From positions 372,001 to 436,000 of the forward strand of contig BGZK01000223.1 of NCBI GenBank assembly GCA_005406025.1: 64,000 bases of DNA. Reading direction: 5' to 3'. Each line of letters starts with the position of its first letter. The stretch's first letter is position 1. Below, piece by piece: positions 24,037 through 36,700 of the stretch. The notes beneath the pieces were generated by a model, which worked only from the letters and a program-made list of their open reading frames with translations, did not search any database and was not told the origin of the DNA. The translations under genes were made by a program, and so were the position numbers. The DNA is from Eumeta japonica. Lineage: Eukaryota > Arthropoda > Insecta > Lepidoptera > Psychidae.

Positions 24037-27000
24037 ATTATTAATTTTAGGAATTGTCTGTATATATATATATATATATACAGACAATTCACAAAATTAA
24101 CTTTTATTGATAAACCTCATTAGAGGCATTTCGAATTCATTTTCAAAAAATATTGGCAAGACTTTTGTAAGAAAGTCGAATCGAAAGTAGGTCACACGGT
24201 GAACAATTTCTCATAAATTAAAAAAATCTTTTGCTTTTATTGAAAATTATTCAAGGCAAGAAAAACATAATAGCTCAAATTTTTCATAGTTTTAAGATTA
24301 TTTACATATTTTTTTTTTACCTCCAGCTGCTTCCAGGAAAAAAATTGTAACTGACGAATGTTTTACAAAGATTAGATTTTTGAAATCCTCTTTGTTACGC
24401 TCGGAATTTGCTCTCAGGTGAGTTTTGTTTAATGAATCCATGAATATATTTTTAAATCCCATAAGTCCATGTAAAATCTAGATGGATGAATTTAACAAGT
24501 GGATATTACCATTTTGAAAGATTATTCGTGTTCATAGGGTATTGGGTCTGCTTATGTATTGTGTGACATTTAGTCATAAAACTACTATAATTAATTTCAT
24601 TTTTTGATCTACTTATATTCGCAAAATTTACGTTCAAAAAAATATGTCAACAAATAAAGTTTACACTAAATGTTTGGATTTTAAGAAGAATTAAAATATT
24701 CCGAACGGAGGAGATTCATATGAGTGAAATTGCGCTGTCTTAAGCATTTAAGATACGTATAGAGCAACAAAATACTCACTTTCGGGAGCAAAATTTGATT
24801 ACATTACAATGGAATACAAAATTGATTGTATTCCATTTAGAAACCGCAACAAGCGCTAAAGAGAAGATAATATCAGCTTAATTTCGAATATACTTGAAAT
24901 TTACTTACTCCTTGCACCAATAATATTATTTGATTATAAATAAACATAGCATGTGATTAATGCCTCTAAAAAAATCTTAATTAACCATCTAGATTCGAAA
25001 CCTAATCAAATTGCAATAAAATGTACGTACATACTACAATATGCCTTGAAAATTTAGTGACTATCTTTTTAACTTCAGGCATCTTTGGCAGCACAAAGTA
25101 AAGCGCATTCTACCCCAGAGACTACCTACAGGTATGCGTACACGTATTACTTCGCTTACTTTATAAATGAAATTTATTTCACCATTCGTAAAAGCACAAA
25201 TCGGAACAACTGAGTAAGTGTCTCATATATTATGTACGATAGATTTTGAGTTTGAAATAAGTTTACGCAGGAAGTAACATCTAATCAAAAATATATATGT
25301 ATATATTACTTGGAGATTGTTTCTAATATTTCTGGGAATATTCTTTTACACGTACTTAGGTGTCTACTGTGATTTTTTTATTGTCTTAGATTAATGTGAA
25401 GAAACTATATAAATCTGTCGTTAGTCTTTTTGAAGTTATGTCTCTATCTGACTTCTCATACAAATGAATTGAAAAGATATTTCTTACCCTTCTCTAATTT
25501 GACCTTTAAAAACGAAAATTTACTTTTAATTAATTAATTAAATAGGCTATCAATTCGTATATTAATTGTAATAAATTCTAATTTTTTTGTTTTACCGTTT
25601 TGAAGAAAGTGGGCTGTGACAGACGGGCGACCTTTTTAATTTTAATATACAATATTAAAAAAATATAGACTTACCCAAACTACATGTAAAAATACATCAT
25701 TTGAATATAATTTTAAGTTCAAAACTAGCACGCCTTTGTAGCACCGCATTATTCAATGATGTGAAAAGAACCGGTTGGTTTATAACTAGGTGAGACAAAA
25801 ACATTCAAATATCGGTATAATTTCGTATTGTCCGATTGTTTATACATGTAATAAATTTGTAAACAAGCTTTTGTCTATGTATTTGTGCACGCTAATCTCC
25901 ACAGTGGCTGAACCAATTTAGATGTGGTTTTCATTCATGTCTTGAGGTAAGCTTAGGGTAACACGCAGTGACGTAGCTAGGGGCGGCGGGGGCGGCCCGC
26001 ACCAGGTGACACCCGATCGTGAATTATACATTCACAAAAACATATACAACAAAAGAATCTTAACCATACATCAGTTCTTCCACCTATAAAAAATCATAAA
26101 ACTGTGGCAGATTACGTAACTGCTACTTGTAATTTTTGGGGTGACACTACAATATCAGCCCCAGGTGCCACCCATACTAGCTACATACAGATTTAAATAA
26201 TATCGTTATAAAGCTAACTTCGACAATATTTGCACACAAGATCTGTGATCGCCTAATCGCTCCCTGAGACTTACACTTCTGCATATCACACTGATTGAGC
26301 CACTTGTTACGCACGCATAGATAACAAGTTGTAAATAACTATGTTCTCCGCTATATTACAATTGAAATCTCTTCTGTTAAAATAAAAAAAAATATGGTGT
26401 TCATTTCACTCACCGACTTCGCCCGTGTATTTATAAATTTTGTGATGTCTGTCCGATGTTGAGCGGAATTTTTTATTGTTTTTCTTAAATTGAGATAACT
26501 ATTGGTGTTTCTTTCTTTGTACTAGCATTTGTCCCCGACTTAACTGGTGTATTTGTTGGTTGTAGTATCCATTCGATTTAGAAATGGCTCTTAAAAATAT
26601 TGTGAAAAGCATAGCATCTTTCCTTCTGGCTTTGCTTACGTTTTGTAACTTTGCGATATTATTCTCATTTTTTTTTATAAAAGTACTAAATTCACATTGT
26701 AAATAATAGCAAAAAGATTTTAGTCTGTATTTTACGCAAAAACTACTAAATCAATCGTTTAAAGCAATAAAGAGATAGTGAAAACGGAAGCAGGAGTGAA
26801 AGCGACAGCTCTCATTGTTCTTCACACGTGCAAAGATCTGTGAGCGGAAGGTAGTAATTAAAATACTGAATGTATATTACATATAATGCCATTAGCCATG
26901 ATTGGCTTTCGCTTATGAAAACGAAATTATTTAATATTTGCCGTAGCAAAGTAACAATTTTCCGGCCGGAGATAGATCTTCGATGAGCTACAATTAGAAT

Positions 27001-30000
27001 TACAACATTTTGTATAAAAAAACAACAACAATTTGTATAATAAACAAGTTCTGATACTCTACAAGCCTCGTCACTTAGTTTGGGATCAGATGGAGCTGTG
27101 TGTCTGTCCGAAGATATATATAGGGGCCATCCATAAATTACGTCACATAAATTATATGACCCCTTCCCCTTCTCCACCTTGTCTCAGTAACAAATTTTTT
27201 ATTAGTAAGTTGTATACAAACAGTTCATTGGTATGTTATATGGTAGGTTTAGGGTGGTTTTTTAAAGTAGTAAGTGATCACTGACCAAATTGCTATTTAA
27301 AATAAAAGCTAAGAAACAAATAAAGAACTAAAACATCCACGTGAACGTACTTTACTTTTCTTTATCTTTACGTATTATTTTATGTATTTATACTTCTAAT
27401 TTACTTATCTATTTACTTTTAACTTACATGTCTTTACTACTAGCCAAATAACCCGGTCAAAACTGCCGTAAATATCGTACGTTTGCATGCATTATCAATA
27501 ATAATCCTGAAATATTAATAAAGCTTTCTTCGGCCATAGCTTTGTTCTGGACTCGCTACTAAACTCAAGTACTGTTTGACGGATCATAGCCAAACTTTGC
27601 ACATCTAAATGTTTTTTATAAAGAAGGTTTTATATGTAATCTGTTTTAGCATTCATCCCCGACTTCGTCCGCGTATTCGTACTATTGAAGCGATCTATTA
27701 TATCGATTCTAAAATAGTTTATCATAGAAATCTACATTATACCAGAGTAATATAGCCGATACTTTATTTTGATACTATCATTTGTCCCGGCTTCACAAAT
27801 CGGAAGAGTGATCGGTAGCGGTATCGAAATTGAAAACGGGACGGCAAGCGAAATCGAGAACCGCGACCAGGGCCAAAATAAAGGACGGGCTGGGGTCGAA
27901 ATTGAATGAGGAACCGAGATTAGAATCAAAAGAGCGAGCGGGATCAAAATCGGGAACAGCACCGGAACCAGAATTGCAATTGAGAACGAGATTGTAATTG
28001 ATAGCAAGTTTATTCGATTAAAAGGTAAAGATACGTATTATACGTCCACGCGTGCGAAGCTGTTGCCGGAAAGTTAATATTTATATAAATGCGGAAGTAA
28101 CTATATTTCAATTCATGTCATTGGCTGTTTTTCATAGTTCGATGTATCGATAATGAGACTGCGCTATAGATCAGAAAAAGAATCGAGATCAGAACTGAGA
28201 GCGGAATCGGAAATATAACCGGGTTCAGGTGCGGATTCTGGACGAGATGGATATAAGCATTAGTAAAAAATTATTATATATCGACACAAGAAAATCCGTG
28301 AACAAAACTAGTGTGCATGATTGTATCCGTAGGCATCATCCGGCAACATAATAACCTTCTTTTTTTTGTACACCGACGCCCGAAATTACGACACGTCTGC
28401 ACAACAATGTATAACAATAAACGTACTCGCCCCCTTAGCCTCTCAGGCCTACGCGGCAAGACGTATGGGGCCGTATGCGTGTACGGCGAAACAGTCAGCA
28501 CATCGTGAGTGCTTTCCCAGATAAGCATGTCACCGGCAGGGCCGATGGAATGAGTAATTGCAGGCGGCGACGCGCTGCGCTGACTCACCACCCGGTGACT
28601 GAGCACTTTCAGGCATCCCAAAACCTTCATAAACTATATTTTTGGGTACACAGCACACTACTCTACAATTGAAATTAATATATTAGTTTAATTGAATTCA
28701 ATGCAAATGGGACAGTAGTTATTTCAATTATTCATGTCCATATTTTTTTAGTAGGTAATAATTTCAAGAGTTATAACAGTGAATATAAATTAAGCATTAC
28801 AATTTTATTACGTAGCAATTCATCTTCTATACGATTACATTGTAATGAGATGTTTGGTATAAATACTTACGCCTATGCCTGTCGATAGCTTTAGTACCTA
28901 AGAAATGATCTAATTTATATTCAGCTAGCATTCCGCCCGCGCGGACTTAGAATATCTCAATCTTTTATATTGATCGATCTTACTGTCAGTTTCAATTTCA
29001 TTCCTGCTTTAATTATGCTCCTGGTACTGTTTCCGCCTTTCTTTTATACTGAAAGACCTTCCTGTAAATTTTGAACTGGCTCCCGCTTTCAATTCTAGTC
29101 CCGGTGCTGCTCCTGATTTCGATACCGGTCGCGCTTTTGATTCTAATCGCGGTTCCTTACTCAATTTTGACTCCAGTCTCGGTCCCGAATTCGACTCTCC
29201 TCCCGGCTTTAAATTATTTTCCGCTTTTAATTTCGAGATCTCTAACGGTCACTGTTCTGATTTGTACGTAACAGGAGCTAATGCTGGTATGACGTGACGA
29301 GTTACAGCAAAATAGATATTCCCTATGTTTAAACACCTATACATACATAGTACAACGCACGAAATTCTGCCGCTGTGAATTTAGGCATGAAAGCGTCGCA
29401 ATGGAGTAAAATAGGAACGCGGAGTTAAAGAAACAAGAGTCGGAGCGCGTTGAACTTCCGCATTGCATCATTCACAAGTAATTCAGAACGGCAGTTTCGT
29501 GCGTCGTACTTGTATCTATTTTCTTAAACGACGTAAAAGCTGATGCGCTATAGCGCCATCTAGTGGCGAGTAATAACAATATTGACAGTACAAAATAAAA
29601 ACCTCTGTAGAAAAACCATTTAGATGTATCCACTTTCATGACAATCGGTCAAATGGTGTTAGGTTTAGCAATTACATGTATACAAATATCTGTACAGTAA
29701 TAACTACACAGATGTTTTATTTTTTGGTTTTTATTTGTCATTAATTGTTTCTAGATAACAGTCTTATATCGGTCATAAATCATAAGGCATCAGCTCATGC
29801 CAGCAGTGACACGCAGGAATGGACCGTGGTGGCTGCACTGTGGGGGGTGCTTCCGCTCTGGAAAACCACTCCATCGGCAGATATCACTTTATCTTCAAGA
29901 CCTATCACTCCCGGAGACTGTTGGCCTTTCAGGTTCGTAATAATGAAAACAAATAATACATAAAACTTTAAAAAGGACTGGCATGATATCTTTATTTTTC

Positions 30001-33000
30001 ATAAATATTAATGAATCTACTAAATTTTAAGATTGTATAAGTTATAGTGCCCGCACTTTTTAATTAGTAACATTAATTATGAAAAAAAAACATAACTATA
30101 ACTACATAAATAAAAATAAAATTTAGAATGTACAAAAAAACGCACTGGTGTTCATTTATACACTTTTAAAAGCGTATCGAGGTCGACATAGCTGTTCCAC
30201 GGTTTCATTTATATCAAATGTAGATCTAGAACAGTAGTCGCCAAATAACTTTGCGAAAGAATAAGTATTGGCATTCTAAAAAATATAGAGGCACCATGGT
30301 GTAGTAGCTTATTAATTTATATTTCAATGATGGCTACACTGTAGCGCTAAATTCACACTGGTCAAGATCTTTCGCGATAACTGTATTATGCATAGATAAT
30401 ACACTATGTATTATGTATTGAATATGTATGTATTTGCAATTGGTGTCCCTTGCAGCATGTACTAGGGCTTACATCGCTGCACCGTTCGATCATCTGTCCG
30501 TCCCTCAATTTAATGCCTCCTCAATAATATCTATTAAAAACTTATAGGTCGCACATTGATCGTATTAAGTAGTCTAGTCTTATGTTACATTATTTACTTA
30601 CGTAAGTAATATATATACCACTATGTAAATTAATTTTGTATCATTTCTCGACAGCATATATATGTTGTCGAATTAGCCCGATTAATAATTATAAGACTTG
30701 ATCTTTCCTAGATTTTTTTAACTTTGAACCTTTTGAGCTCTTCAGTAAGAGTATTTACGCTGTCAATTACGAACTTGTTTATTTGTCAGTTGTCAATTAC
30801 GAGCGCATGCGTGAACGTAGGTAACTTGGAACGCCATCTGCTGGACACGAACAAAGCATGCGCCTATTATTGCGGAGTTAGATAGTATAACATTCAGCCT
30901 GCTCAAATGGAAGCGATTGATACAGCCTGCATTCATTAAAATTCTGTAAACATAAAACCATTCAAGCGATATCGTTGTGGTCAAAGTTTGTCAGGATGAG
31001 ATTTGCCCGCAACACGTCCTCGGTTTGCATAATTATGATCTCGTTACGATATCGACTGAGTGGTTTATAGTTTACAGAATTGACTGCTGAACAGAAAGTC
31101 TGCAGTAATAACTAGAAATCGCATGCGCACCATCCAATATCATTGTGTCCCAGAGGCTATTTAATAAAAAGAGAAAACTCGCATGCTGAAGTATTGAGCA
31201 TCTGATAAAGAGGTAGTAAATCGAAAGTAGGTACGTTATTATAAAATTGTAATTAGGCTCATATTGGCTAAAAAACCTCGGTGCATTAGTCATCGTTTGC
31301 ATTCCGAAGCTCTCGATAGACCGAAGGTTTTGTCTATACCGTTCAGAATAGGATCTTCGTAATGACTAAGTATATTTTTTTTTAGGTGGTTACGGGGAAT
31401 AACCTACCTACTGAAAAATTGACAGTTTAAAAAACTAAAAAAAGCTTGGGGCGTTTTTCCTTAAAAATACGTAGATAAAAAAATTGTTTCTTAAGCGCCC
31501 CACACCTTTACACTATGACACTATATCATTGCATTGTTATCAAAACTAAAAGTTACATGATGATTCAACTATCAAAAATGTATGACATTCAATCTCAAAG
31601 ATTAGATTCCCTTACAAAGATAGAAAAGTACAGTGAAACTAATGAAAACGTGTTGAAAATGGCCAAGGTTGGAGGCGGATTTCCGCATAAGATTCCGTGT
31701 CAGCGGAAGAACGAAGCGAAATTTGCAATCGCATTAAGCTTATATTGAACGCGTCGCACAATCGATCTCGCAGTCGAACGCTCACAGGTTCTGAAAAGGG
31801 TACACTTTATAAGTGTATTTGTAATTGTAAGCTATTTATGCACCTTTGAAATGCTACTTACACCAATAGTATTCCCATAAAACAATTACGTTGACACAAA
31901 TATTCCTTGAAAACTTACAAAAAACAAGTGTATTGCAATAAAGTGAGATTAATACGCCGTCAACAATGCTATTTTAAGTTCAGTTGTGAATAGTCAAGTT
32001 TAATCGATTCGATCAATGTGTTGTTTGATCGATTATTTTAAAATTTTCTATTAATGTCTACTAGAGTAGTTGAATAGCAAATAATTATGTGGTTGAACTA
32101 TTATTTTTGATGTAGTATATTCTTAGGTATACATAAATTTTCTGTGAAATTTATCACGTTTTTGGGCAAACTTTTAACGCGTCTCTTAAAATTGAAATAT
32201 TCACATATTGATATTTATCAATTTTCTTAACAAATTTTAAAAGCAGTTGCCATATCCTTAGCTAACATTTAGAGATTAAAAAAATCCTAGTTTCAAAACT
32301 TTTGATTATTATCAAAATAGATGCACTCCGGATATCAAGTCAATCTTCAATACATACAAAAATAGGAAACTCGAAAAAAAATTTATTAAATAGGTCAAAG
32401 GAGCCCTTCAAATACTCCCCAACACTCTTGAAAGGTTTTTTGCGATTTTCTCGAAAAACTATAATTCTTCTGAATATTTTCATTCACCTTTTACATATGC
32501 ATCAAGTCCTTTTTCATATGCATCAAGTCCTTTTTTATATGCATCTTTTAACATTTCAATTATTCACCTAGACCTGGAGCTAACGAGAACAGAACGAATT
32601 CATACTTTCACTGAAGATGAGACCCTTAATTAGGCGATTGAAAAAACATTTTCAATCTTAAAGTATTTAAGCAAACATGAAAATAACACGATTCATTCTA
32701 GTTCTATCACAAATATTCTGAAAAAAAAGATGTTCAATTTTGCACTTTTTGATTTTTACAGATATTTTTAAAAATATTATTATTTCTAGGGGGTCCCGTG
32801 GTGAATTAGTAATAAATCTATCGCAGCTAATGCAAGTTTCTGCCATGTCAATGGAACACGTGCGGCCCGACAGCGCCAGCAGCGCTCCTAATCGATTCCA
32901 TCTCTATGTAATTGTTTGGTTTTCGTTATATTATTATTATTGATATGAAATGTCTTACTACAGTAAAGTTAATCTTTAACCTTATATTTCACACATGTCT

Positions 33001-33540
33001 TGATAGTACAGAGTACTTGACATTTCCTCAGATTTTCAACAATTATTCAATTTTTATTGTGATGAAATTTTTATTCATTTGCTTTGGTTTGTAATTACAC
33101 ACCATTCAAGTTTTTTTATATGTTATTATCATAATTCATTTATTTAATGCTTAAAAATGACATTTTAAAAATCCAGATTTAAAAGTTCCATGTCAATGAG
33201 TAATTTTATGTCTGTATTGACTTTAAAATTAGATCCATATTAATAAAAAATAATATCATAACCTGTGCCAATCCTAAAACCTCTTTTATAATGTTTTGTA
33301 GTTGAAATAAGATTTAATTTGAAAGTACAATTAATGGATAATTTTCAGGGAATATTAGATAATGGAACTTGGATTCAAACACTTGTAGGAGAATATTTGT
33401 ATGAGGGACCCATAAAACAGTTTTACCAAACTAAATTAGAAATATCAAGCAACAAATTAAAGTTGCAAATCATTTCAAACCATGGAAACAAGAAATATAC
33501 ATGCATATACAGGATACAAATATATGGCACTCCAATATGA
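21112..33540 (+). CDS. SUN-domain protein (LINC complex, SPAG4/SUN3-like), 7 exons, 290 aa
   Basis: Exons: 21112-21307, 23240-23284, 24327-24417, 25079-25131, 29755-29932, 32790-32907, 33349-33540. All junctions are GT-AG, all phases join, and the total is 873 nt ending in TGA. Residues 1-47 are basic and nucleoplasm-like. Residues 48-65 (YLKICIISVSLTLLLILM) are one membrane helix. About 60 lumenal residues follow, then the SUN domain from about 130 to the C-terminus. Hallmarks are ITPGDCWPFRGSRGELVINL, RFHLYG, and ISNHGNKKYTCIYRIQIYG, with C184 and C279 as the conserved domain cysteine pair. SUN proteins span the inner nuclear membrane and bind KASH proteins in the perinuclear space, linking nucleus to cytoskeleton. 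The very short lumenal stalk, with no long coiled coil, fits the small testis-type SUN proteins (SPAG4/SUN3/SUN5) better than SUN1/2 or klaroid. A missed exon in the 4.6-kb intron 4 cannot be excluded. Confidence 0.92.
21666..22516 (+). repeat. Lepidopteran interspersed repeat in SUN intron 1
   Basis: Begins AAAACCGGCCAAGTGTGAG, TCGGGCTCGCGCACGAAG, GGTTCCGTACC, and ends GACGGACGGACGGAGAGCGG, TCCCGTTTTTTACC, GTACGGAACCCTAAAA. This start and end pair marks a highly abundant lepidopteran element (recalled). Internally a ~145-bp segment is duplicated: 'TACTAAATATTCTG...CTACCTGTTGCCGTTATC' occurs at about 22070-22185 and again at about 22215-22330. A piece at 21900-22050 rich in ATCGATGT looks like a further insertion or expansion. 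Confidence 0.75.
23839..23888. repeat. Perfect 23-bp hairpin, 4-nt loop
   Basis: Arms 23839-23861 and 23866-23888 are exact reverse complements (CACAAGATAATTTATACC... / ...GGTATAAATTATCTTGTG) around ACTG. It lies in SUN intron 2 and would form a stable RNA stem in the pre-mRNA. Confidence 0.85.
24002..24100. repeat. AT microsatellite and ~60-bp palindrome with (TA)10 core
   Basis: (AT)n at about 24003-24031. Then GAATTGTCTG, (TA)10 and CAGACAATTC form a perfect 40-bp palindrome (24051-24090). Including the flanks TTAATTTTAG / ACAAAATTAA, the arms extend to about 30 bp with two mismatches. It lies in SUN intron 2. Confidence 0.85.
25966..26190 (+). repeat. Small inverted-terminal element (GTAGCTAG ends)
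   Basis: Starts CAGTGACGTAGCTAGGGGCG and GCACCAGGTGACACCC, and ends GGTGCCACCCATACTAGCTA. The ends are imperfect inverted repeats. The 'GTGACGTAGCTAGGGGCGGC' phrase is a common dispersed repeat start. It sits in SUN intron 4 and is followed by a fragment with 'CGACTTCGCCCGTGTATTTA', another lepidopteran repeat phrase (about 26400-26440). Confidence 0.5.
27040..27285 (+). repeat. SINE tail plus CCATCCATAAATTACGTCAC repeat
   Basis: 27055-27125 carries CACTTAGTTTGGGATCAGATGG-like sequence, the tail of the SINE family also seen at 40325-40568. Directly after it, GGGGCCATCCATAAATTACG at 27123 begins another common insect repeat with a pyrimidine-rich CCCCTTCCCCTTCTCCACC stretch. Family calls are from memory. 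Confidence 0.55.
27783..29275. repeat. Inverted pair of hexamer-phased repeat arrays
   Basis: Left array 27783-28010 (plus smaller pieces at 28160-28260) and right array 28930-29275 are inverted relative to each other. Left AGGAACCGAGATTAGAATCA matches the reverse complement of the right, AGGAACCGCGATTAGAATCA, and good similarity runs over about 170 bp. Within each array the sequence is phased in six: GATCGG TAGCGG TATCGA. Because six is two codons, shadow frames show alternating residues (SISI, PLPI, TLPI) and are not genes. The pair encloses a GC-richer segment (28290-28660). Confidence 0.7.
28290..28660. other. GC-rich island inside SUN intron 4
   Basis: Clearly GC-richer than its surroundings, with overlapping open frames on both strands (plus 28311-28508, plus 28475-28672, minus 28274-28630). 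None resembles a known family. It has no convincing splice sites in the SUN frame. It may be a retroelement fragment captured between the two inverted arrays. Confidence 0.35.
29349..29510. repeat. MITE-like foldback, ~160 bp
   Basis: Left end GTACAACGCACGAAATTCTG and right end CGGCAGTTTCGTGCGTCGTA are inverted copies (GTAC-A/G-ACGCACGAAA core). Weaker inverted similarity continues inward (GCAATGG / GCATTGC). It ends about 240 bases before SUN exon 5. Confidence 0.55.
32494..32548 (+). repeat. 21-bp direct repeat, 2.5 copies
   Basis: CATATGCATCAAGTCCTTTTT occurs at 32494 and 32515, and a third partial copy (TATATGCATC) starts at 32536. It lies in SUN intron 5 about 250 bases before exon 6. 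Confidence 0.85.
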
Positions 33541-33713
33541 TGTTAGTAGTGTGAATTAAGCAATTATATAATATAAATGACCAAGTTTTATCATCTAAAA
33601 TTCTTTTCATAATGTATTATTTCACTAGGTTTATGAATAATAACCTTTCTTATCAATAATTTTCAGAACCACATAAAATTTATACAACAGGAAGCTAACA
33701 GACTACATTATCA

Positions 33714-33746
33714 AATAAAAAACAATTTCAATTAATTTGGTTTATT
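33714..33746. promoter_or_regulatory. Back-to-back poly(A) signals of SUN gene (+) and RpSA (-)
   Basis: Plus-strand AATAAA at 33714-33719 follows the SUN stop by 174 bases. Minus-strand AATAAA (TTTATT at 33741-33746) follows the RpSA stop by about 25 bases. Cleavage usually falls 10-30 nt after the signal, so the two mRNAs should overlap tail-to-tail by some tens of bases. Confidence 0.7.
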
Positions 33747-33770
33747 CTTCATAAGCTCGAAGACTTGCAT

Positions 33771-36700
33771 TTATGAAGCATTCCAGTCCTGCGTTGAACC
33801 GCCCCAAGAGGGAGGGCCAGTAGGGGCCACGGCAGGGACTGGCGCTGGCGCCACAGGCGCATTCGTACCCCACTCTTCCTGCACCTGCATAACAAAATCA
33901 AAAATATTATTATCATTCTAGACACTGGAAATTAATTAAAATTAGTTCTCTAAATAAATCTTTTCTTAATGTTGATACCAGGAATATTATTACAAAATTA
34001 TAACGTGCGTTCAGGTCTTTATTTCCTCTGCTTCATTTTTTACGAAAACTTTTAATCACCAAATAAACACTTCAGCTTTCAAGTGCTTTTTAAGCAATAA
34101 AATAATTATATATTGATAAATTTTAAATTGAAAATAAACAGTCTCCATCTACCTGACCAACCCAGTCGTCTTGGGCGGGCGGCGCGGTGAATGTGGCGGC
34201 GGCCGGTGCGACAGCCGCCTCGTCGGCCCACGACGTCACCGCCTCTCCCGCCTCAGTTGCTGTCCAGTCGTCAGGCTCGTGCGGTACAGTTTCAACCACT
34301 TTCGCTGGAACCACCGCCTACATACAACAATTACATTTAAAAAACTACAATTTTACTCCATTTTTCTTATAGATAATTTGTAATATTTGTAAAAAAATAG
34401 AGAAATATATATGAAAATTTAACATATATCTGGCCGATTTCGTTGATTCTGTCTATGTATAATTATATATATTTTTAAAACCATTAAATATATGTATTAA
34501 ATATCAACCTATGATAAAATGGACTTTGGCAACTTTCATTATTTATTTACTTTCATTTATTAATTTTTAAGTATTTATATATGAACGTATAATTTAATTA
34601 CCTTCATTTAAAATGAAACTCAAATAAGAATATTAAGATCTTTTTTGAAAATATACCTAAAAATGTACATCTAGTATTTTTTTTACATATACAGGACCTT
34701 AGTTTCAGAGAAACTAAAACTACAACAATTATAATCATATTTGTTTTAAATAACACCCAACAAAAACATTTCATATAAAATCGTATGCCATAAAGCACAA
34801 GCTAATAATGCTTTCACTGTTAAATTACATCTCTAATGAAGAGCAAATCATCAAAATATAACTCTAACTCTACAAACCTGTCATCTTGGTTAAAAATTAT
34901 GTCTGGTGTAGATTGTTAATTACCACTATCACTAGCTCTATAAAGTTAGCAGCGAACAGTCAGCATAATACGTTGATATAAAGATAGTGTTTTGTTGCTA
35001 AGATCTGATTTTGTTGCTTGTGCTATTTTCTGAAAAATTTGAGTTACTGCTATTTTTACAGTAAGACAGCAGCAACCCAAATTGTTCAAGTATAAATCAC
35101 TCCAACCTAGCCAAGCAACGGAGGGAATTTGTTACTAATTAGCTGCTAAAAAAGTGGTATAAAACAAATTAAAAATGGTGGATACAAAATCTTGAGCAAT
35201 AAGTACTTTGCTGCTTTAATGCTATCATAACGCACATTTCTGCAGTTATGAATAAGTACATATTTTGTTGCTACCTAAATATATTCTCAACAAATCCTCA
35301 AAAACTGCAAGAAATAAAACAATTTGCAACAAAAAAAAACCTCTTAGCTTTGTATAGCCTTGTATAGCTATTTTTCAGTTGCTTTCTAGTTTCCGATTGG
35401 TTGATAATTTGTTGCTGGATAGAGAGTTCATCCATGATTTCTAAAGACCCAACAACAAAATAAAAACAGACAATTAGCAAAAATTTCTTGCATTCTGCAG
35501 AATCCATTGCAATAAAAATAGTTTTTGTAGTCATTTTCTTACTTGTATCAAAAAATTTGAGTTATCTGCTATTTTTATGAGAAGATGGTATCAACCCAAT
35601 GTAGCCGGAACAAGGGTGCAGAATTTGTTGCTAATTTATTGTTGCAAGGTGATACAATAAATTAAAAATAGTAGAAAAAAATTTATACCATTGTGAACTT
35701 TGCATTTTCATGCTATCTTAATGCATTCTTTAAAAATCTTCAACAATTGCTATCGACATTAGAATTTGGACATGAATCCATCTGAAGAATTGATGCAAAG
35801 TGTATTTACAACATGTTAAAGGTCCAAGAAAATAGTGGCTACAAAAGGAATGAACAAATTTAGTAGTCATTAATAAATCAATAGTCATATAAACAGTGTG
35901 CACTGATTTTTAAAAATCAGTTTACTTTAAACTAAGTAAATACATGCAACTTTAAAGAAACATTAGGCCATTTGCTAAATTTTGTATCTACCATTGTGTT
36001 TATAATGCGATTATTTGGAAGGTTTAATAATAAAATTAAAGTAGAATGGTATTCTGTAATACCATTCTACTTTAAGGAAAATAAATTGCTAGAGATCAAG
36101 TCTACCATAAGAAACAAATCTCTCACTTTTCTCCTGAATTCTGCTGACTACAACATACAACAATTAAAAACTGCAGAAAATGACTGATAGATAACATGTA
36201 CAGTTATAATGTCTTTTTGTTGCTAATTGTTCATTTTCATTTTGTTGCAATGGGTCTTTAAAGCTCACAGTTGAACTCTCTACCCACCAAAAAATTACCT
36301 GCCAATTAGAAACTACAAAAAACAACTTTTTAAGATAACACATACAGCTACTCTCAGTGACAAGTCTTTTTTGTTGCTAATTGTTCATTTTTAATTGGTA
36401 GTGGCGATTATTTCAATGGCACATTGATTTGATTGTCCTAAAATTAACCATTATTGAATTAAAAAATGACAAAGCAGTATAACCTGTTGTTCTTTTGCTT
36501 GTTGTTCCTCCTTCTCACTCTCCTCAGGATCCCGGTAGAAGAACAAGTCCGCCATCACATCCCAGCGTTGATCGCGCGCTAGTATACCACGAAGACGAAG
36601 CACTTCACGTGCAAGCAACCACCACATCAAACCGATAGAGTGGGTTGACTGTAAGACATGTCAAAATTATCAATATCTGTCATAAATAAATATCATGACA

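Noticed and set aside
23898..24123. Frames with repeated YIYIYI residues on both strands
   Set aside because: Products of the (TA)n microsatellite.
27732..29271. Hydrophobic alternating-residue frames at 27732-28007 and 29071-29271
   Set aside because: The alternating residues follow from the 6-nt repeat phase, not from a protein.
34123..34383. Plus-strand frames over the RpSA tail exon
   Set aside because: Antisense to the confirmed RpSA exon 34153-34317; open only because of its Ala/Pro-rich composition.
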